The position numbers and the translations under genes are program-made. Under the pieces are notes generated by a model, which searched no databases, was not told the origin of the DNA, and worked only from the letters and a program-made list of their open reading frames with translations. From the NCBI GenBank assembly GCA_015233155.1, contig JADFYG010000001.1:1-64000 (forward strand): 64,000 nucleotides of DNA, in the 5' to 3' direction. Position 1 is the first letter of the stretch. Every line of letters starts with the position of its first letter. Shown in pieces: positions 26,388-36,431 of this stretch. Origin of the DNA: Candidatus Rifleibacteriota bacterium (lineage in GTDB: Bacteria; Muiribacteriota; Ozemobacteria; Ozemobacterales; Ozemobacteraceae).

Positions 26388-28892
26388 ATGAAAGATACGC
26401 GTCTGCCCATCACAGGAATGTCATGTACCAATTGCGCTGCAGCCATTGAACGCAAAATGCGCGAATTGCAGGGTGTCAGTGCAGCCAGTGTCGATTTCGC
26501 CGGAGAGAAACTCAAAATAAGTTTTGATCCGGATCAGCTTGACGAACGCGGCATAATTGCCCATGTTAAGCAGATCGGCTATGGGGTTGCCACCGGCAAA
26601 ACAGAACTGCCGATCACAGGCCTGCAGGACCTTTCTGATGCAATGAGGCTGGAAACGCTGCTTGTCGGGCAAAACGGCATACTTGCGGCCAGCGTGAGTT
26701 ACGGGACCGAACGTGCCACGGTGGAATTTATCCCTGGCATGACCAGTATAGCCGAACTCGGCGTAGTGATGCGTCAGGCCGGATTCGACCTTGTTCAGGC
26801 GGGTAACACCGAGGAACTCGAAGATGTCGAAGCTAATGTTCGCGCAGCTGAACTCAGCGAACAATTCCGCATGTTGATCATCGGAGTAATCTTCTCGCTG
26901 CCGTTGATCCTTTACAGCATGGCGCGCGACTGTCGTCTGGCAGGCTTCAGTCATGATCAATTCATGATGCTTGTACCGGCGACGATCGTTCAGTTTATCG
27001 TCGGCTGGCAGTATTACGTCGGCGCGTATAAAAGTATTCGTGCAGGCAGCGCGAACATGGATGTCCTGATCGTTATGGGATCATCGGCCGCATATTTATC
27101 GAGTCTCGGCGTTACCCTCGGCCTGGTGAACAGTCCGTATGTCTATTACGAAACCGGAGCCGGAATCATCACCATAATCAGGCTCGGCAAATTTCTCGAG
27201 GCACGTGCCAAAGGCCAGACATCGGCAGCGCTGAAAGCATTGATGGGCTTGAGGGCCAGAACTGCATGCGTGATAAGGGAAGACGCAGAAATACAGATTA
27301 ATATCGAGAGCGTCGTCGTCGGAGACACTGTTGTCGTGCGACCCGGCGAAAAGGTTCCGGTCGACGGCATTATCTGCGACGGACGATCTGCATTCGATGA
27401 GTCGATGATTACCGGTGAGTCGATGCCCGTCAATAAAGGGCGTGGCGACGAGGTTATCGGCGCGACAATCAATTGCGAAGGGTTGATCAAATTCGAGGCG
27501 ACTAAGATTGGGAAGAACACTGTTTTGTCACAGATCATAAGACTCGTTCAGGAAGCACAGGGAAGTAAGGCGCCGATTGAGAAACTGACCGATGAGATCG
27601 GGCGATATTTCGTTCCCGTAATCATTGGCGTAGCATTGTTGACCTTCATCGGATGGTTGTTGGTTGCTCACAAAGAGTGGACGCAGGCAATGATTAATGC
27701 CGTGGCTGTACTTGTCATCGCCTGCCCGTGTGCGATCGGTCTGGCAACGCCGACAGCAATAATAGTCGGCACGGCCAAAGGTGCGGAAAACGGTATACTT
27801 TTCAAGAACAGTGAAACGCTCGAACGCGCCGGACGCGTGAGCATCGTGGTGCTTGACAAAACCGGTACGATTACGCAAGGGGAACCCGAAGTAACAGACA
27901 TCATCGCAGCGTCGAGTCAGAAACTGAGTGCGGAAGAAATACTGAACATAACGGCGAGTGCTGAGCTCGGCTCGGAGCATCCACTGGGGCGCGCCGTGGT
28001 AAAGTCCGGTAAAAATAAAGGTCTGCACCTGGTTGCGCCGGATCAGTTCCGTGCCGTCAGCGGCTTTGGCATTCGCGCTACCGTGGCTGATCAACGCGTC
28101 ATCATTGGCAGTCCGCGGTTTATGCTGAACGAAGGTATTGCCATTGAGGTGTTGCAACAGGATGTCGCGCGTCTTCAGGCCGAAGGCAAGACTGCAATGA
28201 TCGTTGCAGTGAGTATGCACAATGACCCTGAGTCGATCCAGGCGATCGGAATTGTTGCGGTCGCCGATACGTTGAAACCTGGTTCAGTTGAGGCGATTGC
28301 CGAACTACGCCGGCTTGGGCTGGACGTTGTTATGATTACCGGCGACAATCAGCGCACAGCCGACTGGATTGCCAAACAGGTCGGGATTGATCGGGTGCTG
28401 GCCGAAATATTACCCGGCGAAAAAGCCGCGGAAGTCAGGAAACTGCAGTCCGCAGGCGCCACGACCGATCTGTCCCGGCCGGTTGTGGCCATGGTCGGCG
28501 ACGGCATAAATGATGCGCCGGCATTGGCTCAAGCCGATATCGGTATTGCCCTGGGTACCGGTACCGATGTGGCGATAGCTGCCGCTGGTATCACATTGAT
28601 CAGCGGTGACCTGCGTGGAGTGGGGCGCGCTATTTCATTATCACGGGGAACCATGCAAACCATCGTGCAAAACCTGATTTGGGCTTTCTTCTACAATATT
28701 TGCTTAGTTCCCATTGCCGCCTTTGGGCTACTTATTCCGATGTTTGCCGCCGGCGCAATGGCACTCAGTTCGGTATTTGTCGTTACCAACAGTCTGCGTT
28801 TACGCGGTTACGATATGCGAACATTTGCTGCGCCCAGGTTGCTGCTATATAAATTTTTCAGACGCTATCGGTCCGTTTGGCGGCGAAGATAG
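26388..28892 (+). CDS. copA: Copper-exporting P1B-type ATPase
   Basis: Inner-membrane copper efflux ATPase of 834 residues. The first HMA domain has the metal site GMSCTNC (Cys13, Cys16). A second HMA-like domain (~75-145) has lost its CxxC motif. Membrane segments follow, then the actuator motif TGES, the membrane copper site CPC (Cys446-Pro-Cys448), the phosphorylated Asp490 in DKTGT, the SEHPLG histidine-proline motif and [10 protein letters not shown]. The C-terminal helix contains [14 protein letters not shown]. The end converges with comF, overlapping by 28 bases. No CsoR, CueR or copper chaperone gene is adjacent. It is a single forward gene between two long reverse-strand operons. Confidence 0.95.
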   Translation: MKDTRLPITGMSCTNCAAAIERKMRELQGVSAASVDFAGEKLKISFDPDQLDERGIIAHVKQIGYGVATGKTELPITGLQDLSDAMRLETLLVGQNGILAASVSYGTERATVEFIPGMTSIAELGVVMRQAGFDLVQAGNTEELEDVEANVRAAELSEQFRMLIIGVIFSLPLILYSMARDCRLAGFSHDQFMMLVPATIVQFIVGWQYYVGAYKSIRAGSANMDVLIVMGSSAAYLSSLGVTLGLVNSPYVYYETGAGIITIIRLGKFLEARAKGQTSAALKALMGLRARTACVIREDAEIQINIESVVVGDTVVVRPGEKVPVDGIICDGRSAFDESMITGESMPVNKGRGDEVIGATINCEGLIKFEATKIGKNTVLSQIIRLVQEAQGSKAPIEKLTDEIGRYFVPVIIGVALLTFIGWLLVAHKEWTQAMINAVAVLVIACPCAIGLATPTAIIVGTAKGAENGILFKNSETLERAGRVSIVVLDKTGTITQGEPEVTDIIAASSQKLSAEEILNITASAELGSEHPLGRAVVKSGKNKGLHLVAPDQFRAVSGFGIRATVADQRVIIGSPRFMLNEGIAIEVLQQDVARLQAEGKTAMIVAVSMHNDPESIQAIGIVAVADTLKPGSVEAIAELRRLGLDVVMITGDNQRTADWIAKQVGIDRVLAEILPGEKAAEVRKLQSAGATTDLSRPVVAMVGDGINDAPALAQADIGIALGTGTDVAIAAAGITLISGDLRGVGRAISLSRGTMQTIVQNLIWAFFYNICLVPIAAFGLLIPMFAAGAMALSSVFVVTNSLRLRGYDMRTFAAPRLLLYKFFRRYRSVWRRR

Positions 28893-29536
28893 GAATGCGC
28901 GAGAACAAGAGCCTGTATGGAAGCAGGTTTTAATTCTTTCAGAACAAGTGCACAGCCCGCCAGAGTGCTTCCCGTGGTTGCCACATCATCCACGAGTGTG
29001 ATGTGGCGACCACGGAAGGATTCCGGACACAGATCTTCGGCAAGCGAAAAAGCTCCTTTGAGATTATCGCGCCGCTCTTCCTCAGAACATTCGGCCTGAG
29101 GGCGTGTGAAACGAGATCGTTTTATCGCCGGGCTGAATGCCGCTCCGCAGGCATTCGCCACACAGCGACCTATAAGGGCCGCCTGATTAAATCCACGCTT
29201 ATTTTCGCGCTCCTGATGAAGCGGAACTGGAATAACGACTTCAGGACGATATCTCGAAATGGTTAGCACTTTGTGTACAAAAGGATCCAGACACTCCCAG
29301 AGACGCGGCGAAGGACGGTATTTTATCGTTCGAATGGCAGTAGAAAGCGGTTCTTCATATATTCCGAGCGTGAAAATCGGAAATGAGAAGAGAACATCTC
29401 GTACTTCTTTCGGAGCCTGAATAAGACCGGCCAGACGAGTTTCGCAATTTGTACAAATAACCCGCCGCCATCCGCTTTTGCTTCCGCAGAGATGACAGGA
29501 AAACGGAACTACGGCGTTTCGAAACGCCTCGAACAT
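28865..29536 (-). CDS. comF: ComF-family phosphoribosyltransferase-like protein
   Basis: Protein of about 223 residues of the ComF/GntX family, linked to DNA uptake and processing in competent bacteria. An N-terminal zinc ribbon has Cys pairs in CHLC and CTNC. The phosphoribosyltransferase-type domain shows [16 protein letters not shown] and the PRPP loop [12 protein letters not shown]. The ATG at 29536 gives the usual N-terminus, with the zinc ribbon at residue 14; a TTG at 29566 is also possible and neither has a strong ribosome-binding site. It is the last gene of the bam-lpx operon, starting 48 bases after lpxA, and its 3' end overlaps copA by 28 bases. Confidence 0.92.
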   Translation of the reverse strand: MFEAFRNAVVPFSCHLCGSKSGWRRVICTNCETRLAGLIQAPKEVRDVLFSFPIFTLGIYEEPLSTAIRTIKYRPSPRLWECLDPFVHKVLTISRYRPEVVIPVPLHQERENKRGFNQAALIGRCVANACGAAFSPAIKRSRFTRPQAECSEEERRDNLKGAFSLAEDLCPESFRGRHITLVDDVATTGSTLAGCALVLKELKPASIQALVLAHSYLRRQTDR

Positions 29537-29583
29537 CTTTGAGAAAAAGGTCTGAAAATAAATCAAACCTGAGTCTGGGCGAG

Positions 29584-30387
29584 CTATTCCCCGCTCCCTG
29601 ACTCGCGAACGCGTTTGTAGATGCCACGTTTGCTGCTTTTTATGAACTCCACAAATTCGCTGATGTAAGGATTTTTCATCGATTCCTGATCGCTGAGAAG
29701 TTCGTCGCGAGCCTGGCTTACGTTGTAATCAGATCTGAAGACCAGCTTGAAAAGCTTGCGAATCTGATCCACGCCTTCGCGAGACACGCCGTTACGCTTA
29801 AGACCGATGGTATTCAGTCCAACAACGCGAGCAGGGTTTCCATCGATCTTGATGAACGGTGGCACGTCCTTAACGATCTTGCTCATGCCGCCGACCATGA
29901 CAAGGCTGCCGACGCGACAGAACTGATGAATAGCCGCAAAGCCCCCAATTACCGCGCGGTCTCCGACATGAACATGACCCGCCAGCGTCGCGCAGTTAGC
30001 CATGATTATATTCGAGCCCACATGACAATTGTGAGCGATATGCACATAGGCCATCAATAGATTCTTATCACCGACAGTTGTTTCATGCCCCTCGCCTTCG
30101 GCAAGATGAATAGTTACATATTCTCGAAAATGATTTCCACTGCCTATTTTCACAAACGTCTTTTGCCCGTCAAACTTGATATCCTGAGGGGGACAACCAA
30201 TCGATACGAAGGGGGAAAGACGGTTTCCGCTTCCCATGGTGGTGAAGCCATCAACGTAGCAATGGGCACCTATCTCACAATTTTCTCCAATCTCGACATT
30301 GGGGCCTATGACGGCGTAGGGACCTACTTTCACGGTTGGATGAATACGTGCTTCAGGGGCGATGATTGCGGTCGGATGTATGCTCAT
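29584..30387 (-). CDS. lpxA: UDP-N-acetylglucosamine acyltransferase LpxA
   Basis: First enzyme of lipid A synthesis, transferring a 3-hydroxyacyl chain from ACP to UDP-GlcNAc. Its 267 residues consist of a left-handed beta-helix of hexapeptide repeats (IHPTVKVGPYAVIGPNVEIG) and a C-terminal helical domain. His119 in VHIAHNCHVG corresponds to the catalytic His125 of E. coli LpxA. Length is normal for the family. It lies 27 bases downstream of the lpxC-fabZ fusion, so substrate synthesis and the next two lipid A steps are encoded together. Cytoplasmic, trimeric by family. Confidence 0.96.
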   Translation of the reverse strand: MSIHPTAIIAPEARIHPTVKVGPYAVIGPNVEIGENCEIGAHCYVDGFTTMGSGNRLSPFVSIGCPPQDIKFDGQKTFVKIGSGNHFREYVTIHLAEGEGHETTVGDKNLLMAYVHIAHNCHVGSNIIMANCATLAGHVHVGDRAVIGGFAAIHQFCRVGSLVMVGGMSKIVKDVPPFIKIDGNPARVVGLNTIGLKRNGVSREGVDQIRKLFKLVFRSDYNVSQARDELLSDQESMKNPYISEFVEFIKSSKRGIYKRVRESGSGE

Positions 30388-30414
30388 GGTTCTGTCTCTT
30401 CTTTCCTGATTGGT

Positions 30415-31701
30415 TCAAACTATGGAAAACATAAGTTCCCCGCTGGCCACTTCTTCGCCATTCACGCGGGCAACGCAGGAGACCTTTCCAATATTACTGC
30501 GAACTTTAAGAGTTGCGACAGTCATTTCAAGACGATCACCGGGAAGAACCTGGCGACGGAACCGCACCTTGTCGATTCCCACGAATAGTGGAATCTTCCC
30601 TCTGTTTTCTTCCTTAGAGAGAAATAGTACTGCCCCAACCTGGGCCATGGCTTCTACGATAAGTACTCCGGGCATGATCGAACGCGTGGGAAAATGCCCA
30701 TTGAAGAACTCTTCGTTGGCCGTAACATTCTTTATGCCGATTGCCGACTTGCCGGGGTCAATGGCCAGTATCTTGTCAACCAGAAGGAATGGATAGCGAT
30801 GTGGAATAATTTCCCTGATCGCCTCGATGTTCATCATGGATGATTGTTTCCTTTCCCGTTCTTCGGTAAGACGCTCGCAAAGAGCTCGAGCAAAGCGAAC
30901 ATTTGCGGCATGTCCTGTTTTGTGTGCGATAATGCGACCTGTAATGCGACGACCAATCAAGGCAAGATCACCGATCAGGTCAAGGATCTTGTGTCGGACG
31001 AATTCATGCGAATCACGCAAACCGCCAGAATTCATAAGAGTTCCATCATGTTTTACCACTACGGCATTCTCAAGGTTGCCGCCAAGTGCGAGATTTTTTG
31101 CCCGGAGCATCTCGAACTCGTGTTCAAAACCGAACGTGCGTGCAAATGCAATTTCGTCTGCAAAATGTTTGGAATCGATCACGACATTACGCACCTGACA
31201 AATGCTGTTTACCGGATGTGCGAATGTAAACATTATCTCGAATCGGTCATCTGGCAGATATGCCAAAAGTTTGTCGCCATCTTCCCACCAAAAAGATTCG
31301 GAGAGACGACACGTCGACGCAGGGACATCGAGTGTTTTGAGGCCGGCCTCACGCAATGCATTTACAAACGGCAGTGCGGAACCGTCGGCTGCCGGCGGCT
31401 CACAGCTGTTGATTGCAATCTCCAGGTTGTCGATACCCATGCCAAAGGCGGCTGAAAGTACATGCTCGACCGTGTGAACCATGATCCCGGAGTCGCCGAG
31501 TGTGGTTCCGCGAAGAACCTCGGTAACACGATCAATTGCTGCCGGGATAACGGGTTCACCGGGGAGATCTACTCGCCGAAAAAAGCGACCGGCACCGGCA
31601 GGAGCCGGTTTGAAAGTCAGACACACCGGACAACCTGTATGCAGACCGCTTCCCTTAATTGAAACCGGAGATTCAATGGTTGTTTGCAGTTCAAGTGTCA
31701 T
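30415..31701 (-). CDS. lpxC-fabZ: LpxC-FabZ fusion: lipid A deacetylase and hydroxyacyl-ACP dehydratase
   Basis: Bifunctional protein of 428 residues. Residues 1-~285 are LpxC, the zinc deacetylase for the committed step of lipid A synthesis: [25 protein letters not shown] and AHKTGHAAN supply the metal ligands and the catalytic histidine. Residues ~289-428 are FabZ, (3R)-hydroxyacyl-ACP dehydratase: [13 protein letters not shown] and [20 protein letters not shown] hold the catalytic His and Glu. The same fusion is known in Bacteroidetes and some other groups. It places the enzyme that consumes hydroxyacyl-ACP for fatty acids on the same chain as the lipid A enzyme. The ribosome-binding site is weak. 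Confidence 0.96.
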   Translation of the reverse strand: MTLELQTTIESPVSIKGSGLHTGCPVCLTFKPAPAGAGRFFRRVDLPGEPVIPAAIDRVTEVLRGTTLGDSGIMVHTVEHVLSAAFGMGIDNLEIAINSCEPPAADGSALPFVNALREAGLKTLDVPASTCRLSESFWWEDGDKLLAYLPDDRFEIMFTFAHPVNSICQVRNVVIDSKHFADEIAFARTFGFEHEFEMLRAKNLALGGNLENAVVVKHDGTLMNSGGLRDSHEFVRHKILDLIGDLALIGRRITGRIIAHKTGHAANVRFARALCERLTEERERKQSSMMNIEAIREIIPHRYPFLLVDKILAIDPGKSAIGIKNVTANEEFFNGHFPTRSIMPGVLIVEAMAQVGAVLFLSKEENRGKIPLFVGIDKVRFRRQVLPGDRLEMTVATLKVRSNIGKVSCVARVNGEEVASGELMFSIV

Positions 31702-31724
31702 GAAATTTCACATTCAATAATGGA

Positions 31725-32399
31725 TTAAAAGTTTTTGTTATATACCAGCTTGTACAGCTGCTGGTCACCAGGTTCATAGAGTCTGCGCGAGTATTCAACA
31801 CTTAAGCCTGGATATGGACGTAGCTTCATTCCCACAGTGTTGCGATCATCAAAACGCTCCGCTGCTATGCTTATCAATGGAAAAACAGTCTTTTCGATGC
31901 CGTAGAAGGGACGCCGCGAAGTCGTAATTGGATCTCTCAAAAAGGCAGCATTCAGAGTCACACCAAAATACTCAATTTTCTTGGACGCTGCGAAATAAAA
32001 AACACGGGAACCCATCTCGTGATTCCAGTCGGCTATTCCATAGACTACGTTCGGCAGATAATTATCTTCCTCAAGTATATTCACTTTGAGATTGAAAATA
32101 TTACGGTCTTTATAAGCCCCGTTCAAATTGCGCAGATCAGATATTTCGAGAAAATGCCCCAAAGGGGCAAATGAATACAAGGTTTGAGAGCGGCCATTGT
32201 CCCTGATGTATTCAACGCCACTGTTGACATACGCGGTTGGCATCGCGATCATCGAGCTACCCAGAAAGAAAAACCTGGGATTTGATAGTGAGGTTCCGGT
32301 ATCGGCAAAAGATGGGGCTGTTGAAGACAAAACGCAAAGGAAAGAGATTGCAAAAAAAATAATGAGAAAACGAAGACGGAAAACCGCGCAAAAAGGCAT
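31725..32399 (-). CDS. Exported beta-rich protein of unknown function in the lpx operon
   Basis: Protein of 224 residues with a signal peptide (hydrophobic LIIFFAISFLCVLSS, cleavage near SFADTG). The mature part has alternating strands rich in aromatic residues (RVFYFAASKKIEYFGVTLNA) and ends with an aromatic residue (YNKNF), as outer-membrane beta-barrels often do. At ~190 mature residues it would form a small barrel; some regions recall YjbH-type proteins, but I cannot confirm it. The start codon shares a base with the lpxD stop (TGATG), so it is translationally coupled to lpxD, and lpxC-fabZ follows after 23 bases. A role in LPS or outer-membrane assembly is inferred from context only. Confidence 0.8.
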   Translation of the reverse strand: MPFCAVFRLRFLIIFFAISFLCVLSSTAPSFADTGTSLSNPRFFFLGSSMIAMPTAYVNSGVEYIRDNGRSQTLYSFAPLGHFLEISDLRNLNGAYKDRNIFNLKVNILEEDNYLPNVVYGIADWNHEMGSRVFYFAASKKIEYFGVTLNAAFLRDPITTSRRPFYGIEKTVFPLISIAAERFDDRNTVGMKLRPYPGLSVEYSRRLYEPGDQQLYKLVYNKNF

Positions 32400-33502
32400 C
32401 AGGAATCTCCAGGCTCAGATGTCGCTTTTATTTCTCCGTCCAGGCGTCTTTCAAGGTCGCGAACGGTCTTCACCAGATCTGGAAGACGGCGAAGGGCTGC
32501 CATGATTCGCTTTTCCTCGGTATGCGGTTTCAAAGGAAAGCCAGATACAACCGCGCCTGAAGCAACGTCTTCTGTAACCACGCCTCGCGCTGCCACAACG
32601 GCCCCACGGCCAATGCGCACATGGCCGACTGTTCCGGATTGTCCGGCAAGTGTCACCCCGTCCTCAATAATAGTACTGCCGGAAATGCCAACCTGGGCAA
32701 TAATAAGACAGTTCCGACCGATAACGCAGTTATGCGCAATATGTACCAGATTGTCGATTTTAGTCCCATTCCCGATAAATGTTTTACCCATGGCGGCGCG
32801 GTCAATAGTGACGTTTGCCCCGATTTCAACATCATCGCCTATTTCTACTATACCAATCTGAGGGATCTTCACATGCCCTTCTGCGACTCGCGTAAATCCA
32901 AAGCCATCGCTGCCGATGACTGCTCCGGAGTGGACGATTGAACGCGCACCAACCCTGCAACCATGGAGAAGCTTCACTTGTGGATGAAAATGCGTGCTGA
33001 CCCCAATCACTGCGCCACGTCCTACAAATACCTGTCCGTCGAGTACTACGTTGGCTCCGATATCCGCACCTGCTTCCACTACGGCATGTGGTCCGATGCA
33101 TGCAGTCGGATGCACGCTTGCCCGCTCATCGACGAATGCCGTTGGGTGAATACCAGACGGTGGCTGATATGCCGGGTGAAAAAAATTCAATGCCCGGGAA
33201 AGCCCAATGTAAGGTTGAGCAAAACGGATAGATGGAAGCGGCAATTCAGCAACCCCTGCGGGAGCAATAACAGCTGCTGCACGCGACGTCGCCAGCTCGT
33301 CAATGTGCTTTTTCTGTCCTTTTGCGTCCGATAGAAAGGTTATGTCGTCAGGCCCTGCTTCGGTAATGGAGGCAATGCCGCGAATGATCGGATTAACCCC
33401 ATTCGCGACGAGCAGACCGTCGAGACGCTCCGCCAATTCAATGAGCGCAAGGGCTGGAGGGGCCGCAGCCCCCGTTGAAGATAACAGATTATGATGACTC
33501 AT
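32399..33502 (-). CDS. lpxD: UDP-3-O-acylglucosamine N-acyltransferase LpxD
   Basis: Third enzyme of lipid A synthesis, adding the N-linked hydroxyacyl chain to UDP-3-O-acylglucosamine. Its 367 residues comprise an N-terminal uridine-binding domain ([18 protein letters not shown]), a hexapeptide-repeat beta-helix, and a C-terminal helix. The catalytic histidine lies in [13 protein letters not shown]. Length is slightly above the E. coli enzyme (341). There is no good ribosome-binding site before the ATG at 33502; a hairpin at 33562-33592 lies between it and the ompH gene. The stop codon overlaps the next start. Confidence 0.95.
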   Translation of the reverse strand: MSHHNLLSSTGAAAPPALALIELAERLDGLLVANGVNPIIRGIASITEAGPDDITFLSDAKGQKKHIDELATSRAAAVIAPAGVAELPLPSIRFAQPYIGLSRALNFFHPAYQPPSGIHPTAFVDERASVHPTACIGPHAVVEAGADIGANVVLDGQVFVGRGAVIGVSTHFHPQVKLLHGCRVGARSIVHSGAVIGSDGFGFTRVAEGHVKIPQIGIVEIGDDVEIGANVTIDRAAMGKTFIGNGTKIDNLVHIAHNCVIGRNCLIIAQVGISGSTIIEDGVTLAGQSGTVGHVRIGRGAVVAARGVVTEDVASGAVVSGFPLKPHTEEKRIMAALRRLPDLVKTVRDLERRLDGEIKATSEPGDS

Positions 33503-33561
33503 TGGCGGTCATGAATTCCATTTCGATGCCTTCTGAACGCGGTGTGCACAAATTCGATATA

Positions 33562-33592
33562 GCGGGGAAGAAAATGCAGATCTCTTCCCCGC
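33562..33592 (-). other. Hairpin between ompH and lpxD
   Basis: A perfect 10-base stem (GCGGGGAAGA at 33562-33571 with TCTTCCCCGC at 33583-33592) lies 12 bases past the ompH stop codon. No T tract follows on the reverse strand. It may protect the upstream mRNA end or partly reduce lpxD expression. Confidence 0.5.
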
Positions 33593-33603
33593 AGAGAAGT
33601 TTC

Positions 33604-34209
33604 CTACTTGCTTCCGCTCTTTTTCGCAGGAGCGGCGGCAGGAGCATTTGCGGCAGCCTTTTCAGCATTCAGAATCGAAAGCACGTCTTCGGTGATATCA
33701 ACTCCACCGAAATAACAGAAGCGCTTTTCAAAAACTGCCTCAAGGCTCTTTGAAGCTGCAACTCTCTTAATTACCTCGTCAACTTTTTCATCGAGCACTT
33801 TCGAAAGTGAACCCATTTTTTCTTCTTCAAGCTCATAAAGACGCTTCTGAGAATCTTCGAAGAATTTTTTCAATTCGTTGTCAGCATTTGCGAGAGCTTC
33901 GCGCTGAGTTTTAAGCGTGGGCTCAAGAGCCGCAGCCTCTTTCTCCTTCTTCGCATCACGCAATCCCATGATCTTTTTGGCGGTTTCCGCATATTTTTCG
34001 TCAAGATCCGCCACTTCTTTCTTTTTTGCATCGAGAGTCTGTTGTAGCTTCCCTTTTTCGCCTTCCAAAATAGACTTGGTCTTTTGAGTCTCGTTATATT
34101 TATTGAATAGTTTGCCTGCATCGACATAGCCGAAGCTGAATGCCGAAGCAATGGCCGGCATGATCAATAAACCTGCGACAACACCAAAATACGCAACATG
34201 TTTTTTCAT
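33604..34209 (-). CDS. OmpH/Skp-family periplasmic chaperone
   Basis: Protein of 201 residues with a signal peptide (cleavage near ASAFS) and a long Lys/Glu-rich helical coiled coil, the tentacle-like body of OmpH/Skp chaperones, preceded by the family's FGYVDAGKLFNKY strand. Skp holds unfolded outer-membrane proteins on their way to BamA. The C-terminus is extended by an Ala/Pro/Lys-rich tail. A bamA-skp-lpxD order is the standard arrangement in Gram-negative bacteria. AAGGAG lies 12 bases before the ATG. Confidence 0.92.
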   Translation of the reverse strand: MKKHVAYFGVVAGLLIMPAIASAFSFGYVDAGKLFNKYNETQKTKSILEGEKGKLQQTLDAKKKEVADLDEKYAETAKKIMGLRDAKKEKEAAALEPTLKTQREALANADNELKKFFEDSQKRLYELEEEKMGSLSKVLDEKVDEVIKRVAASKSLEAVFEKRFCYFGGVDITEDVLSILNAEKAAANAPAAAPAKKSGSK

Positions 34210-34351
34210 CTGAATATATTTCTCCTTATGTGATGAGGACGTTTATCACGTCTGTTTCCAAAAGATCAGGAAAAGTTGGCTGTCGGTAGAATCCGTCATG
34301 CGGATAACGGTCCGCTACGTCTTTCCACGCTTTTTTGCCGCCTTCCCAGGT

Positions 34352-36070
34352 TCAGAAAGAGCTTCCAAAGTTGAAATAGGTTCGACCATCACTACGATCG
34401 GCAGCCTTGCCGTGATCGATAGCAACCGGACCAAGCGGTGTTTGCAGCCGCAGTCCCAAGCCGTAACCACTCTTGGCTTTGAAATCTCTCGCAGTCTGAT
34501 CATAATCAAGGCCCCATACATCGCCTGCATCATAGAAAACAACGACGTCAAAATTCTTTGCAAGACGCTGTCTTATTTCGAAGTTTCCGTATAGTAGTTT
34601 GGTTCCAAGGAATTCACGCTCACGATAACCACGAATGCTATCACTGCCGCCGACAGAAAACATGTCGTAAACAGGCACGAAGCCCTTTCCGATATCAGTG
34701 CGCCCGGTCACCCCCTGGACGGCGAAAACAGTTTTTCCGCCCTTCGAAATCGGTATATATCTGCGTAGTGCAAGCATAAATTTTGTATACTCATTGGCAC
34801 CCTTGAGAATGCCCCCAGTGGTTTCGATCGAAAGAGAATCATGTAAGCCGGTGGTGGGGCGGAATCGATTGTCGCGCGTATCCTTGTCAAGCACACCTCC
34901 GAATGACTGCAATCGTCCGTTGACAATTCCAACTGGTATCGAAGCCGTCGAATCAGTGGGTTTGAGTTTCACGTCTTCGTCACGGAAGTGGAAAGAAAGA
35001 TCTACATCGCGCCGGATTCGCTTTCCGAGTGTCAGTGTTCCGCCTTTGCGCTCTTCATCATACTCAGTTAAAGTATTTCCACCGGTATACAGATTACGGG
35101 TATATTTGGTGTTGTAAAGATCGACACCCAGGCTGCGCGGTTTCCCGCCGAACCATGGATCGAAATATCCGACTTCGTAAGTTTTCACACCACCGAATTC
35201 GGTTTTCAGAGACAGACGTTTGCCCTCGCCTTTGTAGTTGTTCTGAGAAAGGTTTGCAAAGCCGACGAGGCCGTTCAACGAGCTGTATCCTCCACCAACG
35301 CCTGCGCGTCCCGTCTTCTGCTCGACAATCTGGATAACAAGCGTAACGTCTTCCGGATTTTTCCCCGGGAGGTGGTCTCGTTTAACTTCTTCGAAGAAAC
35401 CAAGATTGTAGATACGCTGCAAATCCCTGACAATCTTGTTGTTGTCATAGATATCGCCCGGTTTTATCGAAAGCTCGCGCCGAACCACATACTCTTTTGT
35501 CTTCTTAAGACCTTCAATTTTTATATCAGCAAGCTTCCCCTCGGTGATCTCGACGAAAATACTTCGACCCTTGTCCTTTACAGAAGCATCGGTGACTTTC
35601 GAAAACATGAATCCTTCACGACTGAGAAGGTCATTAATCCCCTGAATGTCCTGCGTCAGAAGCTTCGAATTGAACACGGTCCCGGTTTTGCTTTCCATGG
35701 CTCCGCGAATTTTGTCGGTGGAAACATGTGCATTTCCCTTGACCTCGATCTCGCCGATAATGGCATTTTCCTCAACCTTAAATACCACTTCTTTTCCTGT
35801 GTCCGAGGATTTTACGTCGGCTCCGACATAACTGAAATAACCCATTTCACCAAGGCGTGCAATCTCCTCCTGAATTTTGTCATTTTCAAGGCGATCACCG
35901 ACCTTCATTTTCAGGTTTAGCAGGATTACATCCTCTTTAATGAGGCGGTTTCCCTCAACCTTGAACCCTTTGACGATATTGCTCTCATAAGCCTGAAGAA
36001 TCGGCGCAGAGAGGATAATCAGCAGGGCGAGCAACGATGGTATAACAATGAAGTTTCCTGTTCTGATCAT
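34352..36070 (-). CDS. bamA: Outer-membrane protein assembly factor BamA
   Basis: Outer-membrane insertase of 572 residues. After a signal peptide (cleavage near LQAYES) come three POTRA domains starting at VKGFKVEGN, IGEIEVKGN and ADIKIEGLK, then a 16-stranded barrel with DSIRGYREREF, the counterpart of the conserved VRGF loop motif, and a C-terminal phenylalanine. E. coli BamA has five POTRA domains, so this is a short form. The ATG at 36070 is chosen because AAAGGA precedes it and because the frame's upstream ATG (36112) lies inside the -10 box of the operon promoter. First gene of the bam-lpx operon. Confidence 0.95.
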   Translation of the reverse strand: MIRTGNFIVIPSLLALLIILSAPILQAYESNIVKGFKVEGNRLIKEDVILLNLKMKVGDRLENDKIQEEIARLGEMGYFSYVGADVKSSDTGKEVVFKVEENAIIGEIEVKGNAHVSTDKIRGAMESKTGTVFNSKLLTQDIQGINDLLSREGFMFSKVTDASVKDKGRSIFVEITEGKLADIKIEGLKKTKEYVVRRELSIKPGDIYDNNKIVRDLQRIYNLGFFEEVKRDHLPGKNPEDVTLVIQIVEQKTGRAGVGGGYSSLNGLVGFANLSQNNYKGEGKRLSLKTEFGGVKTYEVGYFDPWFGGKPRSLGVDLYNTKYTRNLYTGGNTLTEYDEERKGGTLTLGKRIRRDVDLSFHFRDEDVKLKPTDSTASIPVGIVNGRLQSFGGVLDKDTRDNRFRPTTGLHDSLSIETTGGILKGANEYTKFMLALRRYIPISKGGKTVFAVQGVTGRTDIGKGFVPVYDMFSVGGSDSIRGYREREFLGTKLLYGNFEIRQRLAKNFDVVVFYDAGDVWGLDYDQTARDFKAKSGYGLGLRLQTPLGPVAIDHGKAADRSDGRTYFNFGSSF

Positions 36071-36431
36071 GATTTTCCTTTGTTCAATAGGGGCTTCAGG
36101 AATTATCGGCATAATACCGGCTACCTCTTAGGATGTCAAGAATGACCGAATGTCAGCTCATTTACTTCCCGTTTGATGATTGCGAACCAGTTATTGACTT
36201 TTCTGGAAAAGGCTATCACAATACCCGGTATGGAGATACTGTTAATTTGATCTCGCAGCGCCTGAAAATGTTTCCGAGAGCGAAAACTTATATTTGTTTC
36301 TCAATAATTTGTTTAATATTCTTGCCGTGAACGAGGCCGATCTCGTTGGTAGTTCTTTCCTGCCACCGTCAGGATAAGCCTCGACAACTTGCATTCCGGC
36401 ACAGTGGCAATATTCAAAGGAGATTCAGAAC
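36071..36431. other. Divergent intergenic region between bamA and the DnaB-like gene
   Basis: This 361-base region holds the strong bamA promoter (36111-36139) on the reverse strand. On the forward strand a weaker TTGACT-N17-CACAAT (36194-36222) could serve the DnaB-like gene with a ~200-base leader. A 65-codon forward frame (36133-36330) overlaps the promoter and has no ribosome-binding site; I do not call it a gene. Confidence 0.6.
36111..36139 (-). promoter_or_regulatory. Sigma-70-type promoter of the bam-lpx operon
   Basis: On the reverse strand a perfect TTGACA (36134-36139), a 17-base spacer and TATTAT (36111-36116). The predicted transcription start is about 35 bases before the bamA ATG at 36070. 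Confidence 0.8.

Noticed and set aside
26089-26388. A 99-codon reverse-strand frame upstream of the secreted-protein operon
   Set aside because: It crosses the operon promoter and an inverted repeat, has no ribosome-binding site and its product is a low-quality mix of Pro, Arg and Ser without any domain.
27528-28220. A 230-codon reverse frame inside copA
   Set aside because: It is antisense to the conserved ATPase core and is rich in His, Arg and Cys, as expected for a shadow frame.
30844-31455. A 203-codon forward frame opposite lpxC-fabZ
   Set aside because: It is the antisense shadow of a highly conserved enzyme gene and encodes nothing recognisable.
36071-36112. A 14-residue N-terminal extension of BamA beginning at the ATG at 36112
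   Set aside because: This ATG lies in the -10 box of the operon promoter and would not be transcribed; the ATG at 36070 has AAAGGA and gives a normal signal peptide.
36133-36330. A 65-codon forward frame between bamA and the DnaB-like gene
   Set aside because: It starts within the -35 element of the bamA promoter, lacks a ribosome-binding site and shows no recognisable protein features.
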